NCBI GenBank assembly: GCA_964389735.1
Contig: CAYMEJ010000019.1
Coordinates: forward strand, 1-20,224
Reading direction: 5' to 3'
Length of the DNA stretch: 20,224 nt
DNA from: JAQUVS01 sp964389735
GTDB lineage: Bacteria; Bacillota_I; Bacilli_A; RF39; UBA660
Shown here: piece after piece, positions 14,876 to 20,224 of the stretch
Numbering within the stretch: position 1 is the stretch's first letter
How the letters are laid out: each line of letters begins with the position of its first letter
Position numbers and translations under genes: made by a program
Notes under the pieces: model-generated
The model's database searches: none
What the model saw: only the letters and a program-made list of their open reading frames with translations
Told to the model about the DNA's origin: nothing

Positions 14876-15763
14876 CTATACTCCAGTATTATCAAATTCT
14901 GGTATAAAAGAATCTAAACATGTTTTGCCTTCTTGAATGAAGGCATTTTTTATACCCAAATCTAATGCAAAATTAATAATATCATCATAATCATCATCAT
15001 TAATAGTATTATTCAAATTAGGATATCTAGTAAACTTCTTAATAGGTGTATATTGATTCATTATACTAATATATATATCATCATGATATTCATTATATAA
15101 GTATCTTAATATTTTTTTACTATCACTTTCTAATCCAGGTAATAATAAATGTCTTACAATAACACCTTTTTTCATTATTCCATCAGAATCAAAAATAGGT
15201 TTACCAACTTGTATATACATTTCCTTTATTGCAGCTGATGCATGTAGAAAATAATTATTTGCTTTAGAATATTTAATAGAGTACTCATCACTAAAATACT
15301 TTAAATCAGGTAAATATATATCTATTAAACCATTTAAACTTTTAATAGTATCAACATTTTCATATGAACTAGTATTATATACAATAGGAATACTTAAACC
15401 ATTCTTTTTAGCTAATTTTAAACCCTCTATTATTAATGGAACATAATGAGTAGGTGTAACTAAATTAATATTTAATGCACCTTTATTTTGAAGTTCAATA
15501 CATATTTCACTAAATCTTTCTATTGATACTTCTTTACCAAATCCCTTTGAACTAATTTGATTATTTTGACAAAAAATACACTTTAAATTGCAATTAGAAA
15601 AGAATATAGTACCACTACCAACATCACCAGATATACAAGGTTCTTCCCAATAATGAAGACTAGCTCTAGCAATTACTAATTTATTAGAAGCACCACATAC
15701 TCCAACATTATTATTACGATTAATATGACAATTTCTAGGACAAAGAGTACAATCTTCTAACAT
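14876..15763 (-). CDS. Radical SAM protein, PflA/PflX-like activating-enzyme family
   Basis: Predicted iron-sulfur enzyme using S-adenosylmethionine to make a radical, in the group annotated as putative pyruvate-formate-lyase activating enzymes. 295 residues. The N terminus has a cysteine-rich CTLCPRNC (C5, C8, C12) with VGVCG (C23). The radical SAM motif is CNLKCIFCQN, C58-x3-C62-x2-C65. The family's IMNQY and TRYPNL stretches are present toward the C terminus. No glycyl-radical enzyme is nearby, so the partner is unknown; the AmmeMemoRadiSam subgroup shares the core and is an alternative. AAGGA is six bases before the ATG. It is convergent with the small membrane-protein operon and I see no strong terminator between them. 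Confidence 0.87.
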   Translation of the reverse strand: MLEDCTLCPRNCHINRNNNVGVCGASNKLVIARASLHYWEEPCISGDVGSGTIFFSNCNLKCIFCQNNQISSKGFGKEVSIERFSEICIELQNKGALNINLVTPTHYVPLIIEGLKLAKKNGLSIPIVYNTSSYENVDTIKSLNGLIDIYLPDLKYFSDEYSIKYSKANNYFLHASAAIKEMYIQVGKPIFDSDGIMKKGVIVRHLLLPGLESDSKKILRYLYNEYHDDIYISIMNQYTPIKKFTRYPNLNNTINDDDYDDIINFALDLGIKNAFIQEGKTCLDSFIPEFDNTGV

Positions 15764-15786
15764 AATAATCCTTCTTTCAATATAAA

Positions 15787-15795
15787 ATTATATCA
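15787..15795 (-). promoter_or_regulatory. Extended -10 promoter of the radical SAM gene
   Basis: On the minus strand TGA-TATAAT, 23 bases before the ATG at 15763. No good -35. Confidence 0.6.
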
Positions 15796-15819
15796 TAAAA
15801 AAATAAAAAAATATTAATA

Positions 15820-15848
15820 TGTACAAATTTTAAATAATATGCTATAAT
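15820..15848 (+). promoter_or_regulatory. Promoter of the zinc-ribbon gene
   Basis: -10 TATAAT (15843-15848) with extended TGC, -35 TGTACA (4 of 6 matches) 17 bases upstream. Predicted transcription start near 15855, giving a leader of about 104 bases. Confidence 0.72.
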
Positions 15849-15854
15849 GTAATA

Positions 15855-15958
15855 GTGATTTAAATCACAGATCCAAAATTCAACTCATTCTTTCTATTCT
15901 TACAAGGATTAAATAATAAGTTTGAACAAAGATCCAAAATTAAGAAGGAGGAAAGAAC
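15855..15958 (+). promoter_or_regulatory. Long structured 5' leader of the zinc-ribbon gene
   Basis: The leader opens with a perfect 14-base palindrome GTGATTTAAATCAC (15855-15868) at the predicted start. A 12-base sequence AGATCCAAAATT occurs twice, at 15869-15880 and 15930-15941; the second copy is four bases from the SD AAGGAGG (15945-15951). A pyrimidine stretch can pair with both flanks of the SD: TTCTTTC (15888-15894) with GAAAGAA (15951-15957), and TTCTT (15897-15901) with AAGAA (15942-15946). It matches no riboswitch I recognise. Post-transcriptional control (for example by temperature, as in cold-shock leaders) is inference. Confidence 0.6.
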
Positions 15959-16147
15959 ATGAACGAATTTACTGATAAGACTATCAAATGTGTTGATTGT
16001 GGAGAAGAATTTATTTTCTCAGCAAGAGACCAAGCATTCTACGCTGAAAAAGGTTTCACTAATGAACCAAAAAGATGTAAAGAATGTAGAGATAAGAAAA
16101 AAGCTGAAAGAAGAAATTTCAATTCAGATAATAGAAGAGGAGAATAA
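15959..16147 (+). CDS. Small zinc-ribbon protein (zf-trcl type)
   Basis: 62 residues. Four cysteines, C11-x2-C14 and C40-x2-C43, form a zinc ribbon; the intervening DQAFYAEKGFTNEPKRC is the hallmark of the 'probable zinc-ribbon domain' family common in Bacillota, sometimes found joined to a cold-shock domain. The C terminus is highly basic (KKKAERRN... RR), suggesting RNA or ribosome binding; that role is inference. AAGGAGG gives a near-perfect ribosome binding site, and codon choice is less AT-extreme than neighbours (for example GAC, TTC and GCT), consistent with high expression. Single-gene unit with its own promoter, long leader and terminator. Confidence 0.88.
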   Translation: MNEFTDKTIKCVDCGEEFIFSARDQAFYAEKGFTNEPKRCKECRDKKKAERRNFNSDNRRGE

Positions 16148-16162
16148 TCTCTTCTTTTTTTT
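16133..16162 (+). terminator. Intrinsic terminator of the zinc-ribbon gene
   Basis: Stem AGAAGAGG / TCTCTTCT (one G-T pair) with loop AGAATAA that includes the TAA stop (16145-16147), then eight T. Confidence 0.85.
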
Positions 16163-16174
16163 GTATTAATATTG

Positions 16175-16180
16175 TATAAT
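16175..16180 (+). promoter_or_regulatory. Probable -10 of murC
   Basis: TATAAT, 22 bases before ATG 16203. No clear -35 at 17 bases and the TG lacks the usual one-base spacing, so less certain than the other promoters. Confidence 0.45.
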
Positions 16181-16202
16181 AGTATAGAAAGAAGTTGATA
16201 AA

Positions 16203-17510
16203 ATGAAATACTATTGTATAGGAATAAAAGGATCAGGAATGTCTACTTTAGCACAACTATTACATGATTTAGGTCATGAAGTAAGTGGATATGATGATGT
16301 TGAAGATTATAAATTTACCCAAACAGGATTAGATGATAGAAATATAAAGATATATTATGATAATAATCATCCTATTGATAATGACACAATTGTTACTTAT
16401 TCAGTAGCATTCAGTCAAGATCATAAAGAATTAGTAAGAGTAAAAGAACTAGGATTACAAATAAAAAAATATAATGAAATACTAGGAGATTTAACAAAAC
16501 AATTTGATACAGTATGTGTATCAGGTACACATGGTAAAACAACTACTAGTTCATTGATTACTCATATAATTAATAATGTATATGGATGTAATTATTTTAT
16601 TGGTGATGGTAGTGGATATGCTAATAAGACTAATAAAAGATTTGTTATAGAATCAGATGAATTCAATAGACATTTTCTAGCATATACTCCTACATATACA
16701 GTAATTACTAATATGGAATTAGAACATACAGAAATATATAGTGATATAGAAGATATTATTCATACATTTGAAAAATTCTCATCTAATACTAAAAAATTAA
16801 TAGTAGCATGCGGAGATAATGAAAATGTAAGAAAAGCAAAATTTACTAAACCAGTATTATATTATGGATTTAATAATGATAATGATATAGTAGCAAAAAA
16901 TGTAACATTAAATAATGAAGGAGCATCATTTGATGTATATATAAATAATGAATTATATAATCATTTTGATTTACCTTTATATGGAGAACATATGGTATTA
17001 AATGCTTTAGCATGTATAGCAATATGTAAAGAAGAAAATATTGATAAAGATACTATTCATGATTTATTAAAAACATTTAAAAATGCTAAAAGAAGATTTG
17101 CAGAAAATATAATAGGAGACATAGTAACAATAGATGACTATGCACATCATCCAACTGAAATAAAAGTAACATTACAAGCTGCAAAACAAAAGTATCCTAA
17201 TAAAGAATTAGTAGTAGTATTTAAACCTAATACATATTCTAGAACAAAAGAATTTCCAAAAGAATTTGCAGAAGCAATGAATATAGCAAATTCACAATAT
17301 ATTACAGAAATAGAATGTAATAGAGAAAAACAATCAGATTATCCAAATGTATCTTCTAAAGATATCTTAGTAGGACTAAATAATGGAGATATGATATCAG
17401 AAGAAACAGTAGATAAACTACTAAAACATAAAAATGCCGTAATATGTTTTATGAGTTGTGCATCAATTCAACATATGAAAGATAACTATGAAGAACTAAT
17501 AAAAAATTAG
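16203..17510 (+). CDS. murC: UDP-N-acetylmuramate--L-alanine ligase
   Basis: Cytoplasmic ATP-dependent ligase adding L-Ala to UDP-MurNAc, the first step in building the peptidoglycan stem peptide. 435 residues, normal length. N-terminal UDP-binding domain with IGIKGSGMSTLAQLLHDLGH (6-25). Mur ligase central domain with the P-loop SGTHGKTTTSS (107-117), ESDEFNRHFL and TNMELEH. C-terminal domain with KRRFAENIIG, IDDYAHHPTEIKVTL and a PNTYSRTKEF stretch. The sequence resembles B. subtilis MurC closely along its length, and DDYAHHPTEI is the MurC-type signature. AGAAAGAAG precedes the ATG. It shows that the cell makes peptidoglycan, which together with GerA argues against a wall-less mollicute. 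Single-gene unit; the TAG stop is in the terminator stem. Confidence 0.95.
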   Translation: MKYYCIGIKGSGMSTLAQLLHDLGHEVSGYDDVEDYKFTQTGLDDRNIKIYYDNNHPIDNDTIVTYSVAFSQDHKELVRVKELGLQIKKYNEILGDLTKQFDTVCVSGTHGKTTTSSLITHIINNVYGCNYFIGDGSGYANKTNKRFVIESDEFNRHFLAYTPTYTVITNMELEHTEIYSDIEDIIHTFEKFSSNTKKLIVACGDNENVRKAKFTKPVLYYGFNNDNDIVAKNVTLNNEGASFDVYINNELYNHFDLPLYGEHMVLNALACIAICKEENIDKDTIHDLLKTFKNAKRRFAENIIGDIVTIDDYAHHPTEIKVTLQAAKQKYPNKELVVVFKPNTYSRTKEFPKEFAEAMNIANSQYITEIECNREKQSDYPNVSSKDILVGLNNGDMISEETVDKLLKHKNAVICFMSCASIQHMKDNYEELIKN

Positions 17511-17520
17511 TTCTTTTTTT
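17491..17520 (+). terminator. Intrinsic terminator of murC
   Basis: Ten-base-pair stem AAGAACTAAT / ATTAGTTCTT, loop AAAAA, T run. The TAG stop (17508-17510) is within the 3' arm. Confidence 0.9.
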
Positions 17521-17694
17521 ATCCCATAATTTCCCATATTGTTTAAGTAATTATTCTACATTTATTTAATACAATTATATTGTTGAAAGGAGAGGATAAA
17601 AAAGTAAAATTAAATACAAAAAAAGATTAATGAATAATTTTCATATAGACTTCTAAAAACTTTAAAAAATTAAAATAAGGAAGAAGGGATAAAG

Positions 17695-17723
17695 TAGAAA
17701 TAAGTATAAGTTAGTGCTATACT
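17695..17723 (+). promoter_or_regulatory. Promoter of the two-component operon
   Basis: -10 TATACT (17718-17723) with extended TGC, weak -35 TAGAAA at a 17-base spacing. It ends 17 bases before ATG 17741, so the leader is about 10 bases and is essentially the ribosome binding site. Confidence 0.65.
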
Positions 17724-17740
17724 AATAGGTAGGTGATATT

Positions 17741-18400
17741 ATGTATAATATATGTTTGGTAGAAGACGAAATAGATTTATCTAATTTAATAAAAACATAC
17801 TTACAAAAGTCTGGATATAATGTAGAAGTATTTGCTAATGGAGTAGATGCAATTAATTATATTGGACATAAAGTAGATGTATGGATATTAGATATAATGT
17901 TAGGAGATGATGTAAATGGCTATGATATAATCAAAGCTATTAGAGAAGTAGATGTTAACACTCCTGTTATATTTACTTCAGCAAGGGACCAAGATTTAGA
18001 TAAAATAATTGGTTTAGAACTTGGTAGTGATGATTATATTACTAAACCTTATTCACCAAAAGAATTAGTACTCAGAATTAATAATATTATTAAAAGAGTA
18101 TATAAAGAAGAACTAAATAATAAAATAAATTATTTAGAATATGAAATAGATTTAGATAAAAGAATAGTTACAACTAATGGAAAAGAAATTAAATTAACTA
18201 CATTAGAATATGAACTATTACTAATATTTTTAAATAACAACGGTAAAAGTTTTTCAAGAGATGATATATTAAATTTAGTATGGGGAAATGACTATTTCGG
18301 TAGTGATAGAGCAGTAGACGACTTAGTAAGAAGACTAAGAAAAAAGATGCCTTTACTAAATATTTCAACAATTTATGGATTTGGATATAGATTATCATGA
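17741..18400 (+). CDS. cssR: OmpR-family response regulator, CssR-like
   Basis: DNA-binding response regulator, probably of the secretion-stress CssRS system, which in B. subtilis senses misfolded exported proteins and induces HtrA-type proteases. 219 residues. Receiver domain (about 1-115): acidic pocket at EDE (8-10), phospho-acceptor D51 in WILDIMLG, S80 in FTSARD, K102 in TKPYSP. Winged-helix domain (about 125-219) with the HTH region VWGNDYFGSDRAVDDLVRRL and the ending STIYGFGYRLS. Both the WILDIML stretch and the WGxDYFGxDR-VDDLVRRLR-KMP segment match CssR as I remember it. AGGTAGGTGA precedes the ATG. The stop is TGA in an ATGA overlap with the kinase gene. OmpR family membership is certain; the CssR orthology is likely. 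Confidence 0.88.
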   Translation: MYNICLVEDEIDLSNLIKTYLQKSGYNVEVFANGVDAINYIGHKVDVWILDIMLGDDVNGYDIIKAIREVDVNTPVIFTSARDQDLDKIIGLELGSDDYITKPYSPKELVLRINNIIKRVYKEELNNKINYLEYEIDLDKRIVTTNGKEIKLTTLEYELLLIFLNNNGKSFSRDDILNLVWGNDYFGSDRAVDDLVRRLRKKMPLLNISTIYGFGYRLS

Positions 18401-19674
18401 AATACATAAAGAGTAAATTAAGTAGACAATTACTATTAGTAGTTGCATTAACGTTCGGAATAATTTTAATATCTATTGGATTCCTTTTACCAAACAGATT
18501 ACTACCTGTCTATGAAGATAGTTTATATAACTATTTAAAACAACCCCTAGATTTAGTAAATGAAAATATCAATGATAATTCCATAAGTACTGAAGTAGGG
18601 TATGTATATATATATGATAATCAAATTACAATAAGTGATAATTTGTATGAAGTAATAAAAATAAAAGATATTGATGAAATATCTAAATATATAAAACAAA
18701 AATCAGGAAAATTTATATATAAAGGTAATACATATTATTACTATAAAAATAATACTAAGTCAGTTACTAGACTTGCTATTACTAATGATTCATATATAAA
18801 AAACGCTGAACAAAATATTGTAAGTTGTATTTTCCCAATCATAATTGTAACATTCATTATAGTAGGATTCCTTCTTATATTATGGAGTACTATTATAGTT
18901 AGAAAAATAGAAAAGTTAAAATCAAAAATAGATCATATTGATAATGATGATTATGATCACCATGTAGAAATAACCGATAATGATGAATTAGAATCATTAG
19001 AGTTAGCAATTGAAGATATGCGAATATCCTTAAAAAACCAAGAAGAATATAGGAATCAAATGTATCAAAATATATCACATGATTTTAAAACGCCTCTCAC
19101 CGTAATAAAATCATATATTGAAGCTGTAGATGATGGAATAGAAACATCATCTGAAGCACTTCCTATTATTAAAGAACAAACAAATAAATTAGAGCAAAAA
19201 GTTCACTCCCTTTTGTATCTAAATAAACTTGATTACATAAAAGATTCCAAAGTATTAATGCTAGAAAATATAGATTTAACTCCTACACTAAATTCTAGTA
19301 TTGAAAAATTCAAATATCAAAATAAAAATATAAATTTTAAATTGCAAACTGATAAATTTACATCATTTGTGGGAACAGAAGAATCATGGGAAACAATTAT
19401 AGATAATATTTTAAGTAACTTCATAAGATATGCTGAAAAAGAAATCAAAGTTACAGTAAAAAAGAATCAAATAATCTTTTACAATGATGGTCCAAATATA
19501 GATAATAATCTAATAGATGGAATATTTATACCTTTTAGAAAGGGAATAAAAGGAGAATTTGGTTTAGGATTATCTATAGTAAAGAAAACTTTAAATATGT
19601 TAGGTTATGATATAAATATTAAAAACCATAATAAAAAGGGCGTATCTTTTATAATAACAAAAGGACTTAATTAA
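18397..19674 (+). CDS. cssS: Sensor histidine kinase, CssS-like
   Basis: Membrane sensor kinase partner of the preceding regulator. 425 residues: TM1 (about 11-31), a short extracytoplasmic sensor loop (about 32-142), TM2 (143-166), a HAMP-like linker (about 167-215), a dimerisation domain with H228 in NISHDFKTPL, and a catalytic ATPase domain with N-box DNILSNFIRYA (336-346), NDGP (363-366) and GEFGLGLSIV (386-395). LYLNKLDYI (273-281) and RKGIKGEFG resemble CssS. The extracytoplasmic loop, rich in Tyr (YVYIYD, YYYYK), would read the envelope signal. The start overlaps the regulator stop by four bases, so the pair is translationally coupled. No htrA-like target is in the window, so the CssS name rests on sequence resemblance, not on regulon evidence. 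Confidence 0.86.
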   Translation: MKYIKSKLSRQLLLVVALTFGIILISIGFLLPNRLLPVYEDSLYNYLKQPLDLVNENINDNSISTEVGYVYIYDNQITISDNLYEVIKIKDIDEISKYIKQKSGKFIYKGNTYYYYKNNTKSVTRLAITNDSYIKNAEQNIVSCIFPIIIVTFIIVGFLLILWSTIIVRKIEKLKSKIDHIDNDDYDHHVEITDNDELESLELAIEDMRISLKNQEEYRNQMYQNISHDFKTPLTVIKSYIEAVDDGIETSSEALPIIKEQTNKLEQKVHSLLYLNKLDYIKDSKVLMLENIDLTPTLNSSIEKFKYQNKNINFKLQTDKFTSFVGTEESWETIIDNILSNFIRYAEKEIKVTVKKNQIIFYNDGPNIDNNLIDGIFIPFRKGIKGEFGLGLSIVKKTLNMLGYDINIKNHNKKGVSFIITKGLN

Positions 19675-19688
19675 TTAAGCCCTTTTTT
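19659..19688. terminator. Bidirectional terminator between cssS and the convergent gene
   Basis: Stem AAAAGGaCTTAA / TTAAGcCCTTTT with one A-C mismatch and a TTAA loop. T runs serve both strands. The minus-strand stop codon (19675-19677) is in the 3' arm and the cssS TAA (19672-19674) is in the loop; the two stops are adjacent. Confidence 0.85.
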
Positions 19689-20118
19689 GTTCATCAATAT
19701 GTGTATCTACTGTTAATAATGTTTTTTTATAATTAATAATACTATCTAATAATGACATAAATTCTTTAGCACTAAACTGAGGATGAAATAATAGAGTAGT
19801 ACTTTTTCTAATTCTACCATCTTGGTCATAATAATTAAAAAACTTTGTATTATATTGAGCACCATTAAATACTGCTTTACCTGTTTTTAATTTATATTCA
19901 TACTTTTCTGATAAAGAAAATAATTCTGTTCTAATATAACTTAATCTCTCTAAATAAGTAGGTGTAAGTTCATTAGGCAATTGATTAATACCCTTAATAT
20001 ACGCTTTCATTTTTTTGGCAGGAGATAAAAAACTTTCTTGCATACAATCTCCAATATCTTGAATAGTAATTAATTTCTTCATATAATCTTCATAAAATTC
20101 TGCAGATAACTTAGTCAT
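19675..20118 (-). CDS. Unknown 147-residue cytoplasmic protein
   Basis: Not recognised. Largely helical, charged, no signal peptide or membrane segment. Noticeable stretches are FYEDYMKKL near the N terminus, SPAKKMKAYIKGI, LTPTYLERLSYIRTEL and STTLLFHPQFSAKEFMSLLDSI, but none maps to a family I know. Two in-frame ATGs exist (20124 and 20118); AAAGGAG stands only one base from the first but seven from the second, so I use 20118. It has its own promoter and shares a terminator with cssS on the opposite strand. Confidence 0.75.
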   Translation of the reverse strand: MTKLSAEFYEDYMKKLITIQDIGDCMQESFLSPAKKMKAYIKGINQLPNELTPTYLERLSYIRTELFSLSEKYEYKLKTGKAVFNGAQYNTKFFNYYDQDGRIRKSTTLLFHPQFSAKEFMSLLDSIINYKKTLLTVDTHIDEQKRA

Positions 20119-20145
20119 AATCATTCTCCTTTATATACTAATATT

Positions 20146-20174
20146 ATTATACCAAACAATTAATAATATTTAAA
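20146..20174 (-). promoter_or_regulatory. Promoter of the 147-residue gene
   Basis: Minus strand: -10 TATAAT (plus positions 20146-20151) with extended TGG, -35 TTTAAA (20169-20174) at a 17-base spacing. Confidence 0.72.
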
Positions 20175-20177
20175 CAA

Positions 20178-20210
20178 ATAAAAACTCAAGAAAAATAAAT
20201 TTCTTGAGTT
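20178..20210 (-). terminator. Minus-strand intrinsic terminator at the right edge
   Basis: Perfect 11-bp stem AACTCAAGAAA / TTTCTTGAGTT. A T run follows only when read on the minus strand (A run at 20178-20184), so it ends a gene entering from the right. Confidence 0.75.
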
Positions 20211-20224
20211 AAATGCTTATGGTA
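20209..20224 (-). CDS. Last codons of a minus-strand gene (partial)
   Basis: The minus strand reads ...ACC ATA AGC ATT TAA into the hairpin above, with the stop starting inside the stem. This is the arrangement seen at most other gene ends in the window. The evidence is this pattern only; the coding part in view is four codons, so identity cannot be judged. Confidence 0.3.

Noticed and set aside
15855..15958. T-box or metabolite riboswitch
   Set aside because: No T-box consensus, specifier loop or known aptamer signature is visible, and no terminator hairpin precedes the SD.
17581..17631. Tiny ORF starting TTG after TACAAT
   Set aside because: About 16 codons, no SD upstream of the start, low-complexity Lys/Asn content; not supportable as a gene.

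Overview
The window looks like a contig from a very AT-rich Bacillota genome (roughly one quarter G+C by eye), most plausibly an uncultivated member of class Bacilli of the small-genome gut type. That placement is inference. It rests on B. subtilis-like MurC and CssRS, a GerA-type spore germinant receptor, strong AGGTGA/AAGGAG ribosome binding sites, and many short hairpin-plus-T-run terminators. The genetic code is standard: TGA is a real stop at 14669-14671 and 18398-18400, and Trp is TGG, so this is not a code-4 mollicute. No rRNA, tRNA, CRISPR array, transposase or phage gene is visible.

Layout. 1-835: 3' end of valS, broken by a 10-N assembly gap, ending in a terminator. 874-1641: an unknown membrane-anchored protein, convergent with a two-gene minus-strand germination operon (1642-3879: gerAA-like, then a short gerAB-like gene; no gerAC). 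Divergent from gerAA, across a 98-base gap that carries three tandem 11-bp repeats, is a large secreted HExxH metalloprotease with a duplicated C-terminal module (3978-5816), followed by the RNA m5U methyltransferase RlmD/RlmCD (5851-7101). 7175-8991: an operon of an unknown 127-aa protein, a PHP-domain phosphoesterase and a SAP-domain protein. 9061-10765: a C45-family Ntn hydrolase and an AlkD-like protein, 1 base apart. 10849-12819: a TMEM43-family membrane protein with a long repetitive C-terminal extension. 12880-13740: an RluA-type pseudouridine synthase. 13792-14874: three overlapping small membrane-protein genes (DUF308/HdeD-like, DUF1294, a 2-TM protein), convergent with a PflA-like radical SAM protein (14876-15763). 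15959-16147: a zinc-ribbon protein with a long, repeat-bearing leader. 16203-17510: murC. 17741-19674: a CssRS-like secretion-stress two-component system. 19675-20118: an unknown 147-aa protein, followed at the right edge by the terminator and last codons of another minus-strand gene.

How the genes fit together. Housekeeping RNA and cell-wall genes (valS, rlmD, RluA, murC) are interspersed with envelope-facing functions: germinant receptor, secreted protease, TMEM43, DUF308, CssRS. Most genes sit in units of one to three, each with its own promoter, often with an extended -10 (TGnTATAAT) very close to the start codon, and its own terminator. In most units the stop codon lies inside the terminator hairpin. 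The zinc-ribbon gene, with a leader of about 100 nt, is the clear exception to the short-leader rule.

The best candidates for undescribed biology are the duplicated-module metalloprotease beside a stripped-down germinant receptor, the TMEM43 protein with its F-x-A-P tail repeats, and the structured leader of the zinc-ribbon gene.
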